From Heliocidaris tuberculata (lineage: Eukaryota > Echinodermata > Echinoidea > Camarodonta > Echinometridae), in assembly GCA_025618425.1 (NCBI GenBank), contig CM046842.1:32005885-32069884 (forward strand): a stretch of DNA of 64,000 nucleotides. Direction: 5' to 3'. Below the pieces are notes generated by a model that was not told where the DNA came from, did no database searches, and saw nothing but the letters and a program-made list of their open reading frames with translations. This document shows positions 1-11,699 of the stretch, one piece after another; the stretch's first letter is position 1, and every line of letters starts with the position of its first letter. Both the position numbers and the translations under genes were made by a program.

Positions 1-240
1 AATTATATATATTTTTTTATATACACTGTATGATGATGTAATTATGAATAATGAAATGTCATTTTCTGCTGTGATTATCTTCCTAATTATCACCTTGCTT
101 TCATTCCATAAACTTTTACATTTTTCCCTGTAATTGCAATGGATCTGTTATGTCTTTCAATTTTGTTATGAAATGTATCATTGTAAGAAATATTTAGAGC
201 TGTGATTTTATCGTCTCTTTACCATTGTCCTATTTTTAGA
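1..240. other. AT-rich sequence, no gene seen
   Basis: Leading sequence before the tandem array. It is AT-rich and may hold a very degraded further array unit around 190-240, since the words 'gtaagaaat' and 'ccatt' recur. No coding frame or RNA gene is recognised. Confidence 0.4.
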
Positions 241-1075
241 GAATGGTAAACGATCACTTTGCCATTTCTTCCTATATGTCCGTTGCAATGGCATGTATCA
301 TTGTCAGAAATAAAGATGTTATAATATCCAGTCTTCTTCCTCTTTGTTCTTATTTTAGAGAGTGGTATACTACCACTATTCCTGTTACTTTCTTCAAGTA
401 CATTAATGTGTTATTCTGTCAATATATTGGTACATGTAATATCATTCTCTCAGTGTGTGCCATAATTTTTTGAAGAATGGCACACTATCACCATCTCCGT
501 CATTTCATCCAGGATTATGAAAATGTGAAATGTAAAGATGGGATAACTTGTCAGTAAGCTGGTAATAGACTGATAAAATATTTTTTTTTTCAAAGAATGG
601 TAGACTATCACTCACTCTGTCTTGTCATCCATGATTATCAAAGTTTGAAATGTAAATCCCTGTAAGTGGTAACGTATAGACTGATAGAATGTCACTTTTT
701 CCAGAAACTGGTAGACTTTTACCATCTCTTTCAGTTCACATATGATCTTCAAAGTATGTTGTGTAAATGAGATGGAGTAAATCCCTGTAAGTGGTAACGT
801 ATAGACTGGTAGAATGTCACTTTTTTCCAGAAACCGGTACTTTTACCATCTCTATCAGTTCATCTATGATCTTCAAAGTATGTTGTGTAAATGAGATGGA
901 GTAACTTATCAGTAAGCTAGCTGTTTATAGACTGGTAAAACAGTTTTCAGAGAATGGTAGACTATCACCATATCTGTCATTTCATCTATGATCTTCAAGT
1001 TGTATTGTGTGAATGAGATGGGTTAACTTGTCTGTAAGCTGTTTGTAGACTGGTAGAATGTCACTAATTGTTTCT
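241..1075 (+). repeat. Degenerate tandem array, about 118-bp unit, seven copies
   Basis: Units begin with a word like GAATGGTAGACTATCACC and recur near 241, 361, 476, 596, 707, 833 and 953, a spacing of 111-126 bp. Later parts of each unit share 'cagtaagctg', 'tagactggtagaatgtcac' and 'tcatctatgatcttcaa'. Divergence between units is substantial, so the array is old. The 76-codon open frame at 243-473 lies inside it and is not considered a gene. Confidence 0.8.
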
Positions 1076-1679
1076 TCCATAAACTTTGGTATGATGTCCT
1101 GATGTTTGTTTTAATTTAGATTAATATCTACTGGTCTTTCAATACGGGTTCGAAATTTGATTCCTCTATTAATTGAAAGCAGAAACTTTTGTTGCCAAAA
1201 CATTGTGATTACTGGGGTCTTTAGTTGTATATAGAACAGCATAAAATTGTCTATACATGTACTTGGTTAACGTGATAGATGAAATTGTGTAATCACATTT
1301 CTGTAACTTTAAAGACTATTTTTAATCCTTACAAAAAAAAAGGTGTTAAATATTTTGCCCATTCATTCCTTCCATCGATGAAAAGCAAGAATTTTCTTTT
1401 CAACATACCTTGATATATTTAAAAAATTTTCACACTTTCAGTGACATACACCATAATCTATGTTATGAATTGCACTCAATTTCTGAAAACCTGTGCTACA
1501 TGTATGTACATGCTATAGTATTATATTATGTTCATCCATCAGATATGTTTATAATTATATTAATAAGATGTAGATATTAAACTTAAAGGTTTGTATATAA
1601 AGATCAGTAAAAAGAGGTGTAGTAGTTTCTGTTTTGTGGTAATGTAGTTTGAAGTAGAGATGTAAGTCAGGCTGGTCAT

Positions 1680-2045
1680 CTGTACCGCGCGCATGCACGT
1701 TCCCGATTTTTCGGGAAAAGGGGTATAATTTAGGTGCTCAGTTCGGGAAAAAAATCCCGAAAAATCGTTAAAATAGAGGGTCTTTTAGCATTTTTTTCCG
1801 AAATATTTTTAATCAGGGGTAGTTTTCAAATCTTTCCCGAAAAATCGTGAAATAGGGTCCCGATATTCCTGTCCATGCAAATGCTGAAATTGTGGACACT
1901 CTTCCTTCATTTAGGGGGTAATTTTGCTAGCTTCCCTTCCAAAAACCTGTGATAGGGGGGTAATTTTGATCGCTTCCTTTCCAAAAGCCGCGATAGGTGG
2001 TCAAAGTCCTAACCCACTTCAATACTTAAAGGGGGGTATCTCTAA
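1680..2045. repeat. Composite minisatellite with TTTTTCGGGAAA palindromes
   Basis: The word CCCGAAAAATC and its reverse complement recur between about 1700 and 1870. They are followed by two copies of a 43-bp unit (about 1914-2000) beginning GGGGGTAATTTTG and ending in GTGATAG or GCGATAG. A run of about 13 G follows at 2085-2098. No protein family is recognised. Confidence 0.6.
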
Positions 2046-3444
2046 GAATCTGGAACAAGCATATGTGTATGGTTGACCGCCTGAGGGGGGGGGGGGGGTA
2101 TTCATGCTTCTACATCTTGATCTTAATCAGGTTTAATTTTAATCTTGATTCGATGTCTACACAGTGCAAGATCTTGTATCACGTCTTACCATACCAAGAT
2201 ACCTCACAACATATTTCATTTCATTTATTTTATTTTTTCCATTAAAACAACACCTAATGTAAACGTTTACATTGATTTATAATAATCCATATCAGAAAAT
2301 AAAATAAAGGCGAATAGTCTCGGAGCCTGTCCCGAAATAGCATCTCTTTTAAACCAGAGTCATTGATTATTACTGACACAGGATAAAAATAGTTTGGCAG
2401 GTACGATGCACAATGGTGTTGATGTGTTCTGAATAAATTACTGATACTGTTTCGGGTTTTGATTTTTAAAAAGTGAAAAAAAAGTGAAAATCTAATTGAA
2501 TATTCAGAGCATTGTTATAAGAAAAGTATTCAAATACATGTGATTAAAATTATTTCATATAAATTTGACATCCTTCTACTTTAAAATTTGAAATAACCTC
2601 AGTCTAATTTGAGTTACAACTTTTGAGGTTTTTATTGATCAAATATATAAAATGTGTTCTTTTTACTCCCAGCTAGTACATGCATGTTGCAGGCCTGCTA
2701 GCAATTGCATGTACGATCGCTGATGCGTAACCCCATGAGTGCATTCATGGTGTTAAAACTGACAATTTGATGTAAATTGCTCTCTTTATTGTTAAGTTTG
2801 TCCATGACATGTACATTCCATGGTGATTACACATGACAATAATTATCTGTTTACCAATGTATATGGGCGTGTCAACGAACTTTCGAGCAGATCCCTGAAA
2901 TAACGTCCCTCCGTTCATCCGAAACAACGTCATTTTTATGCGTTCCTTTACAATTTACTAGTGGTATTATCCGTGCATGCAAACAAAGACGGAACAACAA
3001 ACTCCCCCGTTTTCATTCATCCCACAACTATTCAAATATCCTTCAAGGCAGACATCTTCACCCGTTCATCCATTTAAACTCAACAGGAGGGAAATTAGCT
3101 CCCTTATGCTCCATGGGAGTGTTGGGTGTGGAAAAAGCGGTCTCAGTGAACTTTCTGAATAAAGCCACGCCCCTGACAATGGAAGATGCTCTGCGTTCAC
3201 GTGCGCACCACGTAACCGAGTCTTGCTCATTGCAATACATTTATTGGCTTTTTACAGTTTAATACAACCTAGTCTTAGAAAGCAGACTCTCCACAAGTCA
3301 TAGTTAGAGACACACGAAATGACGAAACTTCGGAAATATGGACCTCGGAAAAACGATATGAATGCTAACCTAATGATTGAGGGTTTAAAGGGAAATACAA
3401 CCGCAGATTGTGGAACGTTTCGTTATGCCGCGAGAGGGCACTTG
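2046..3444. other. No gene seen; one stray inverted-repeat end at 2322-2341
   Basis: This stretch has only short random open frames. At 2322-2341 it carries GAGCCTGTCCCGAAATAG, which matches the terminal repeat of the large foldback at 34622-36019. That suggests a solo end of the same family. Confidence 0.45.
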
Positions 3445-3786
3445 ATTATAATGAATCCGGGCTAACTCGGCACTAGGGCGAACTCGGCCTTGGCGGAAAA
3501 TCGCGGCCGAGTGACCCATAGAGTTGAATTGATCGCAAACATTTGTGTTGAATTTCGCATTAATTACACATTTCAAAACACTTAAATTCAAAATTATTTG
3601 ATATCAATGTGTAATATGATTAGCAAAGAAGTAATGTTGAACATTTCAAGAAGTACGATTATACAAAACATGAAATTTAAGGCTAAAAAGTGGTACGGTG
3701 CGTAGCGGGGACTTCAACTCTTGAAACATAGTCACCGCGCAGTGCCGAGTTCGCCCTAGTGCCGAGTTAGCCAGACCCATTATAAT
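3445..3786. mobile_element. MITE with about 38-bp terminal inverted repeats
   Basis: The left end ATTATAATG at 3445 is followed by GGCTAACTCGGCACTAGG and GCGAACTCGGC. The right end at 3740-3786 is its reverse complement with few mismatches. The outermost bases are compatible with a TA or TATA-type target duplication. The interior has no coding capacity, so this is a non-autonomous DNA transposon; the superfamily is not assigned. Confidence 0.8.
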
Positions 3787-4091
3787 ATACCGTATGTCCG
3801 TAGCGCAAACTTCGGATCCAGACTTGAATACGAGCTAGCTCTCGATGCATGTGCGATATTCGGTTGGCTTCGTGTAGTCAGAAATGTATTAGTCCGACGG
3901 ACGCGTTCGACGCACAAACTTTATGTACGAGTGAATGGTGCAAAATCACGCCAAAACACCATGATTGAACACAGACATAGGATATACCAGTACAATATTG
4001 TGCCATCTGACATTTGATGTGAAGGTGAAAGGGTCTCTGAGGCAAAAAAAAAATTTTAAAAATAATAAAATAAATAAATAAAATAAATAAA
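3787..4091. other. No gene seen; ends in AAAT-rich repeat
   Basis: Spacer between the MITE and the Helitron candidate. It closes with an (A/T)-rich tract of AAATAAAT type at about 4047-4090, whose last A would be the 5' half of a Helitron AT target. Confidence 0.4.
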
Positions 4092-4865
4092 TCTATATAT
4101 TAATACTCAAAACCGTAAAAGGCCGTTTTTTGTGGAAGCAAAAACTCTTTCCCCCCGCCGTGTCCGCCCTCGCCGTGGCGCGGGATCGGTGGCATAATTC
4201 CACAGGTCGTGTAACCCGTAGTCCGCGTGTCACGTCGACCCCGTCGTCGCCGTCGACGTCCCTAAACGTGATTTGGGGGATTTGGGAGGACAGGTAGGCC
4301 AAAGGAACGGCTGCTTTCCGTGTGGATACCTCGCACGACGGCGGTGTCGTCAGCCGTGCAACCTCCCTTACGGCCCATCACAGGCACTTACCGGGGGGGA
4401 ACCCCCGTAAGAAAATAACGATGGCATGGGGGTTGTCCCACAGTGTCCCAGCCTCGATAGAGCTCCGTGGTATGTGTACGTATGTATTTCATTGTTTCAT
4501 AGTACACTTTGTGATAAGTACACCATAGGAGTAGCACCCACGTACTGCGATGCAATTTCAATGCAATGCATGCGATCGACGCGACAATGCATATTATGCA
4601 TGCAATTTGTATGTACTGTACACACATGCACTCAACATGAGTTGACTACGGTTTCCCGAGCTTACAAATACATTCTAAGGTTGATTTTGGACGTGAGTGA
4701 CATTCTTTAGATCTAACAAATTGTTGGAAACTATATTTATGGACTTCCTTTGTCCTATTTTATCTGCATGAAATTCTTCTCTTTGTCGTTTGTCGTGTTC
4801 GGTCACGGCAGCGCCCGCTCTCTGAGGCTGGGATGGCTGCATGGCTGAACTCGAGGGGAGGAGTC

Positions 4866-5150
4866 CGGCAGTAAATACCGAGCTGCTTATTCCAAGATTG
4901 GAAGCAGTTGACTATCTTCTGTTTTTTAATGCTACAGTTAGAATTTGATGATAAATTCACCGTATATCTGAGTAGATTCTACATCAATTTGAATTCTAAA
5001 ACGGCAGTAAATTCCTCACTGGGTTGCTTATTTCAAGACTGGAAACAGTTTAGGTCGAATATCGTCATTTTTTTTAATTTGATGATATTTAATTCATCAT
5101 AGTTCATACCGTATATTAGAGTAGATTCTACATCCATTTTATTACTCTAA
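4866..5150 (+). repeat. 136-bp tandem duplication
   Basis: CGGCAGTAAAT at 4866 recurs at 5002. The following sequence (cttattccaagattgg / cttatttcaagactgg, then atttgatgat and gtagattctacatc) is repeated in the same order. These are two diverged direct copies. Confidence 0.7.
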
Positions 5151-5271
5151 AAAAATAATTCCGGAATCTGCTCAGTGAGAGCAGAGTCTATTTAAAAAGT
5201 ATGTGTGTTTTGAAACCAGACGGATTTTTCTGTCTATGTAGATCTGTAGACTATCATGACTATATAGACCT

Positions 5272-6313
5272 AAAGGGGCTTTCACACCGGGCTTGCGTAG
5301 AGTTGCATAGTGCGGCGTATCGCCTACACTGAGCTTATGCTGGCCTACGTGGCAATACGCAGAGGGACAAAAAGGGGTACGCGAGATGGACCCCAAAAAT
5401 TAACATGTCTAATTTTTTCGCGTACTTTCGTCGTAGACCACTGCATGCAGAAAGTATGCAGTTTTTACGCAGGTATAAAACACTACGCTACTCTACGCCA
5501 TGCCTACGCTATAGTACGCTATCATACACCAGTCTGACGAAAAATCCTTTGAGGCTGCGTAGTGTTGCGTACTTTTGCTTATTGTGGGTTCAGCATAAGC
5601 AAACTTACGTACCCTTTACGCCAGACCTACGTAAATGTACGCAACCCTACGCCTGTTATACGCAATCCTACGCGTAGGTACGCCAATTGCATATGTTGTA
5701 GGTACGCGGTACCTATGCACAGGGTACGCAACAATACCCCAGCCTACGCCGATCCTGCGCGTAATAAAGGGGCTTTCACACCAGCCCTGCGTAGAGTTGC
5801 GTAGTGTGGCGTACGGACGATGCCGAGCTTACTCTGCCCCAAGCAGTGCCTCCGTTAGCCTACGTAGAAATACGCCGAGGGACGCAAAGGGGTACGCGAG
5901 ATGGACGCAAAAAATTAAACATGTTTAAAGAGCACTGGACGCGTCACACAGAAAGTACGCAGTTTTACGCAAGTCTACGCAACACTACCGTAGAGTTACG
6001 TAAGGAAGGGCATAGTGTTGTGTACTTTTGCTTAGTGTGGGTTCAGCATAAGCAAACCTACGTACCCTTTACGCCAGACGTATACGTATTCGAACGCAAC
6101 CATACGCATGTTATACGTAATCCTACGCGGAGTTACACCAATTGCATATGCCATAGGTACGCGGTGCCTATGCACAGGGTACGCAACCATACGCCACCGT
6201 ACGGCAGCCTATGCAAAACATACGCAGGGACTACGCCGGTCCTGCACGTAATTTTGGCGTACTCGGTACGCCGCACAACGCAACTCTACGCAGGCCCGGT
6301 GTGAAAGAGGCTC
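5272..6313. mobile_element. Foldback element built from TACGC-rich repeats
   Basis: The left end (GGGGCTTTCACACCGGGC, then TGCGTAGAGTTGC) is the inverse of the right end at about 6263-6313 (GCAACTCTACGC ... GGTGTGAAAGAGGCTC). A second direct copy of the left end begins at 5770, so the element is an internal partial duplication: two related halves, with the inverted terminus only at the far right. TACGC or GCGTA occurs dozens of times, giving an unusually CpG-rich stretch in an AT-rich neighbourhood. The open frames here follow the repeat and show no protein family. Confidence 0.7.
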
Positions 6314-6439
6314 AAGACTATAGATCAAGCTTAATTCGTTAATAATAGTGCTGATGAAAGTTGGCCACAATATTCACTCTTTCAGTTTCAGGGGCAAACA
6401 TGTGCTAGGGGCGTTAACGGTTAATCCTTTGAAGAATTA

Positions 6440-6995
6440 ATAGAGTATGCTGGAGTCATGGGCATAGATAGCGGGGTGGGGGTGGGGGGGGGTGTGCAGT
6501 GGTTGATGGGGGATATGATTAACTTCATTGTAGAAAAATTTGAATGAAATCACTGGAGTCATGTTCATAGATAGCTGGGGGGGGGGGGGGGGGATGGGGG
6601 TAAGTGAAAAAAAAAAATTGGCCAGCCCTCCATGAATTTTTTTTCGCCAGCCCTCCAAAAGTCCCTCAGCGGGGTGGGGGGGGGGGGGGGGGGTGTAAGT
6701 GAAAAAAACAAATTCACCAGCCCTCCAAGAATTTTTTTTGTTTCTCCAGCCCTCCAAAAGTCGCTCATTGGGGGGGGGGGGGGGGGGGTTACCAGATTTT
6801 ATGGGTTCCAGTTTTCCCTCATTATTCTCACAAGCAACAAAAAAAAAAAAAATCAGCATTTTGGGCTGTCTTTTTTTCCCCCTGGATCCGCCACTGATGG
6901 GGCATATGTGAGTGCATCAATTTCATTTTATTGTACAAAAAATGTAATCACTGGATTCATGGGCGTAAAAAGCGGAGGGGGGGGGGGGGGTGGGC
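6440..6995. repeat. G-run minisatellite, about 100-bp units
   Basis: Blocks containing GGAGTCATGGGCATAGATAG (6452, 6554, and a variant at 6954) and blocks with 'ccagccctccaaaagtc' (6644, 6738) are separated by runs of 10-20 G. The long proline/glycine frames on both strands are artefacts of these runs. The G-runs could form G-quadruplexes (inference). Confidence 0.75.
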
Positions 6996-8090
6996 ATTAA
7001 TTAACAGTTTATGTTCATTGTAGAAAAAATGAAATCACCCCCGAAGAAAGTGGAACCTTTCTATACGCCACTGGCTGGAGTGAAGGGAGGGGAGGGGGCA
7101 AGATAAGGGGATAGAGCCTGCACTCACCATCCATAATTGTCCACAGATTATTATTAAGTGGTGGATTCACAATTTTATCTGGGGTTTCAAATATTGCAGG
7201 GGTACGTGAGTAAATTGGATTATGACTTTTGCAAATCATGTTTCATTACAAAAAAATGTAATGGATGGCACGGTAGAATTTCATATGTTTAGGCATCAGG
7301 CACCTTCGCTCACGTTTCTCCTTAGGTGATATTGTGAGAACGGGGTGGGAAAGGACAGGTAAAAAATTTGCTTCAATAAACACACAAACATAAAACAATC
7401 TTCATGGAAGTTAAAAGGCATTAGCTCAAATAAAAAAATAAGATTAATTTCACAGTATTATATGGCCAGTGATTTTCACGTGGAAACAAGTTTTGAAATA
7501 ATTATATTGTTATTTCCTACATAAAAACAGTAGATATGCAATCTCTCTCATCAGCAAAAGTGTATTATACATAATCACCACTATAAGACATAAAAATGAT
7601 AAATTATTTTAGCCCAAAACCAAATAAAAAACAAACAAACAGACTTTTACCTTTCAAAAAAAGCATGTGACATATTCTATAGTAAGAATGACATGTAATC
7701 TTAAACTTATTTTTCTCTTAATATTTCATGTATTATTCACTTGAACTAATAAAACAATACTAAAAGAATCTAAGATAAATACAAGAGAAACTAAAAATTA
7801 ACTTAGATGAAAAACAAAAATTACAAAATATTTCTTTTAGAAACCATTACCCATAGAACCATAATTATTAAGCATTTGTCTTATTAATTAAAAAAATACA
7901 TGATATTCATGTACACATATTAACCTATCATTTGAAAACATATAGTTTGAATATGATTATTTGGTAACAAAAAAATTGTAATATGTTTATCCCATTCAAT
8001 ATAATTTTAATAAGCCACAATTTAAAATAGTAATAATTTCAACATTGTTCCAAAGAAGATGTGTTCGCAAAAATCAATCCATACTTCCCT
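6996..8090. other. AT-rich interior, no gene seen
   Basis: Very AT-rich from about 7350. No reading frame, tandem repeat or inverted repeat stands out. It lies inside the Helitron candidate. Confidence 0.4.
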
Positions 8091-8339
8091 GGCTAGCACC
8101 CGTGGAATTTTTCCACGGGTACTGCTGCTAGTATATATATAATAATAATAATTTGGATACAGTTAGAATGTATAAAATTAACCCCAAATCACTTTACCCG
8201 GCATTCTACAGGTTAGCGGTTAAGGAGCTTGAAGAAAATAAAGGACAGCGCAAACGATCGACGCGGCGGAGGCCAAGACGCGATAATGGAATTATCGCGA
8301 TAGCATTATCGCTTTGTCGTCTGCTATGTGCAGCGCCTG

Positions 8340-10290
8340 GGCTGACAAACATTCGAAAATTGATTTGGGGTGGAACTTACTGATAATATTCAACCCTAAT
8401 GAAACAACAAATGAATGAAGGATACAACGCAAAATGTTCTTATCGAACTGATTTGGTGCGTAACTTATGGATAATCTACAACCCAAATAAAACAACAAAT
8501 GAATGAAGTCACACACCGGAGAATGATTTTAAAGAATCAAAAACTAATTTTCGCTTAACTTAGGGATAATATACAACCCAAATAAAATATTAAATGAATG
8601 AAGTATACAACGCAAAATGTTTTTTGATCGACTGGAAATTGATTAGGCGCGTAACTAATGGATGATATACAACTCAAATAAAACATGAAATGGATGAAGT
8701 ATACAACGCAAATTGGCCCGAATTCACAAAGGAGGTTTAAATTTAAACCATGGATTATTTAAATTTTGTGGTATAAGTACGCTTGATTTAGCGCATGCAC
8801 TTACAATGGTCCAATGATCCCTGGTAATGAAAGCGTGTGCTTGGCAAAATGCGCTAATTTTACGCTTGTTGCCATGGTTTCGACCATGGACTAACGCAGG
8901 TTTAGGTAAATTTGCTTAAACCTGCGTTAGTCCATGGTCGAAACCATGGCAACAAGCGTAAAATTAGCGCATTTTGCCAAGCACACGCGTTCATTACCAG
9001 GGATCATTGGACCTTTCTAAGTGCATGCGCTAAATCAAACGTACTTATACCACAAAATTTAAATAATCCATGGTTTAAATTTAAACCTGCTTTGTGAATT
9101 CCGGCCAAAATGTTTATATCGAATAGAAAATTGGTTCGGTGCATGAATTACAAAGAATCTACAGACAAAATGAAACAACAAATAAATTAGAACTAAGACG
9201 CAAAATACATTTATCGAATCGAAAATTGATTTGGCGCTTAACTTAGGGATAATGTACAACCCAAATAAAAAATGAAATGAATGAAATATACAACGCAAAA
9301 TGTTTTTTTATCGATTGGAAATTGATTTGGCGCGTAAATAATGGATAATATACAACCCATATAAAACATCAAATTGATGAAATATACAACGCAAAATGTT
9401 TATATCGAATAGAAAATTATAAGTTGGCGCGTAATTTATGGAGAATCTACAACCTAAATAAAACAACAAAATGAATCAAGTATTCACCAAACGTTTATGT
9501 CGAATATAAAATTGGTTTGGCGCATAAATTACAAAGAATCTACAGACCAAATGAAACAACAAATAAATTAGAACAAAAATGCAAAATACATTATCGAAGC
9601 GAAAATTGATTTGGCGCTTACTTAGGGATTAATATACAACCCAAATAAAATATGTGAAATGAATGAAGTATACAACGCAAAATATTTTTATAAAAATGAA
9701 AATTATAAGTAGGCGCGTAATTTATGGAGAATCTACAACCCAAATAAAACAACAAATGAATCAAATATTCAACACATAACGTTTATGTCGAATATAAGAT
9801 TGGTATGGCGCATAAATTACAAAGAATCTACAGACCAAATGAAACAACAAATAAATTAGAACTAAGACGCAATACATATATCGAATCGAAAATTGATTTG
9901 GCGCTTAACTTAGGGATAATATACAACCCAAATAAAATATGAATGAATGAAGTATACAATGCAAAATGTGTTTATCGAAATGAAAATTATAAGTTGGAGC
10001 GTAATATTTATGGAGAATCTACAACCCAAATAAAACAACAAATGAATCAAGTATTCAACACAAAACGTCTATATCGAATATAAAATTGGTTTGCCGCATA
10101 AATTACAAAGAATCTACTGACCAAATGAAACAACAAATAAATTAGAACTAAGACGTAAAATACATATATCGAATCAAAAATTAATTTGGCGCTTTACTTA
10201 GGGATATACAACCCAAATAAAATATGAAATGATTGAAGTATACAACGCAAAATGTTTTTTTTTTTATCAATTGGAAATTGATTTGGCGCG
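8340..10290 (+). repeat. Satellite-like tandem array, about 95-bp monomers in 3- or 4-monomer blocks
   Basis: Monomers share 'attgatttggcgcgtaa', 'ggataatatacaaccc', 'aaataaaacaacaaatgaat' and 'tacaacgcaaaatgttt'. One monomer type, marked by ATTACAAAGAATCTAC, recurs at 9147, 9528, 9816 and 10102. The spacings of 381, 288 and 286 bp imply higher-order blocks of four and then three monomers. The array is interrupted at 8713-9108 by a hairpin element. Confidence 0.85.
8713..9108. mobile_element. Near-perfect 396-bp hairpin (foldback) element
   Basis: Two arms of 192 nt (8713-8904 and 8917-9108) are reverse complements over nearly their whole length, with a 12-nt spacer. The outer ends read TTGGCCCGAATTCACAAAG and CTTTGTGAATTCCGGCCAA. 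The flanks are the interrupted satellite word (acgcaaa | aatgtttat), so it inserted into the array. It has no coding capacity. The near-identity of the arms suggests a recent event or continuing arm correction. Confidence 0.9.
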
Positions 10291-10302
10291 TATAACTATT
10301 CA

Positions 10303-10560
10303 GATCAGATTCAGATTCAGATTCTTTTTATTGATCCATATTTAAAAAACATAGAAATATGCCCTCCACTGGCAGTACATGAACACAAAGTATTACAATA
10401 GAGTTACAATATAATAAATACACACTTATGACATTTAAATAGCATCCAAATTAAACATAAAAAAGAAATATAAACATCTGATAAATAAACATGTAATGCA
10501 ATAAATGATACAGAATTAACAAACTGTGAGCAGAGAGAGGAGGGAAGAGACAATGCGGGG
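10303..10560 (-). mobile_element. LINE 3' end (3' UTR and short-repeat tail), minus strand
   Basis: On the minus strand the sequence ends in repeats of AATCTGAATCTG just after 'gatcaataaaaa'. This is the short-tandem 3' tail typical of CR1/L2-type non-LTR retrotransposons. No reverse-transcriptase frame remains next to it, so this is a 5'-truncated copy. The upstream boundary is uncertain. Confidence 0.5.
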
Positions 10561-10849
10561 CGGGAGAGGTGGAAAGAGAATATAAACAGAAAGTGGGCAT
10601 GATGGATGAGGGGAAAAGAAAGAAAGAGAATTTGAGATAGAAAGGGATTTAGACAAAATAAGATTGACATAAGTACAAAGCAATACATGCATTAAAAACA
10701 ATATATAATAATGATGAATGTATGCGTGGCATACGGGAAAGGACAGAGGCAAGAATGGCCGGAGCACGAGAACGGATTATAAGATATGAAATTTGAAGTT
10801 TGAGTTGAACTCATACAGTGACAAAACACATTAATGGGTTATTATCAAC

Positions 10850-10850
10850 A

Positions 10851-10881
<31 letters not shown>

Positions 10882-10965
10882 CATTATTATTATTATTATT
10901 ATTATCATTAGTTATTATCATTAATATTATTATCATTATAATTATGATGATGATTGTTATTATTA
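10850..10965. repeat. (ATT)n microsatellite
   Basis: About 110 bp of TTATTATTATT with scattered ATC interruptions, directly before the LINE fragment. Confidence 0.85.
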
Positions 10966-11695
10966 GTGTTTGACTTATACCTTTATAATCTGGGTCAATT
11001 TATGTTCCAACTAATCAATAATGAACTTCCAAATGCTCTCTCAGACCTTTTCACAACTAACAATACACTCCACAACTACCCAACAAGACAATCAAACTTT
11101 TTCCATCTTCCCCGCACGAGAACGCTCTTAGCGCACAAAACATTCGTCTTTACAGGTCCCAAATTTTGGAACAGTCTCGATCCAAACCTTAAGGAAATAG
11201 AGAGACTGCACCGTTTTAAAAAAGAACTGAAATCTCTTTTCCTAAAACCATATACTAAAATGCTGCATGGTTGCTGATCTCGATCTGCACTTCGCTTCTC
11301 TCTTCTCTCTTCTCTTTTCTCTCTTCTCTCTCTCTCTCTCTCCCTTCCACTCTCTATGATTAGTTAATCCTTTTATGTTCTCTTCTGTTTCCATCCGCTG
11401 ATTTCCGTCCTCTCTTTGTTTCTTCTCATCTTAATCTCATAATTCTACTTTCCAGCTCCTTTTCTTTGTTAAATGGGGACCTAATTCGATAAGCCTTGCT
11501 TTTAATATAGGTTCCCCCACAAGTGTATATACTGTATGCGTTTTTTACCTCTACTGGAAGATGTTTATTATACTGAGCTGTTATTATTTATTATCCTTTG
11601 TATTATGCCATTTGATTTACATACTTATATTTTGCTTTCTCATGTACAAATGTAAACCGATCGTGGAAACAAATAAGATCAAATCAAAAATATTA
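10966..11695 (+). pseudogene. 5'-truncated CR1/L2-like LINE: reverse-transcriptase C-terminus and 3' UTR
   Basis: The frame from about 10990 to 11274 encodes the conserved tail of LINE ORF2: an H-N-Y-x-TRQ motif, then LPRTRT, KTFVFTGPKFWNSL and a final FKKELKSLF helix. This region lies beyond the reverse-transcriptase fingers and palm. The 3' UTR runs to about 11690 and ends with AAGATCAAATCAAA-type tail repeats. The same family recurs on the minus strand at 23755-24485 and 37760-38215. Catalytic domains are absent, so the copy is dead on arrival. The upstream boundary lies in the (ATT)n tract. Confidence 0.8.
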
Positions 11696-11699
11696 TTAT

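Larger units (their letters stand above)
4092..8131 (+). mobile_element. Probable non-autonomous Helitron, 4.0 kb
   Basis: The 3' end shows the Helitron hallmark. A 10-bp stem (ACCCGTGGAA / TTCCACGGGT, 8098-8120, 3-nt loop) is followed 11 nt later by terminal CTAG (8128-8131), and the next base is T. The 5' end, A|TCTATATATTAATACTC at 4091/4092, fits the family's 5'-TC start and A|T target. No Rep/helicase frame is present, so a copy would depend on an autonomous partner. The interior carries a GC-rich segment (4110-4420), a 136-bp tandem duplication, a foldback and a G-run minisatellite. The 3' end is better supported than the 5' end; the two may belong to different copies. Confidence 0.55.

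Noticed and set aside
5310..6304. Frames up to 166 codons, Arg/Tyr/Thr rich
   Set aside because: Products of repeated TACGC words in a non-coding foldback.
6437..7000. Proline- and glycine-rich frames
   Set aside because: Translations of G/C runs in a minisatellite.
8153..8383. 76-codon basic frame beginning MDTVRMYK
   Set aside because: It runs into satellite sequence; related words recur near 25995-26070 as repeat DNA.
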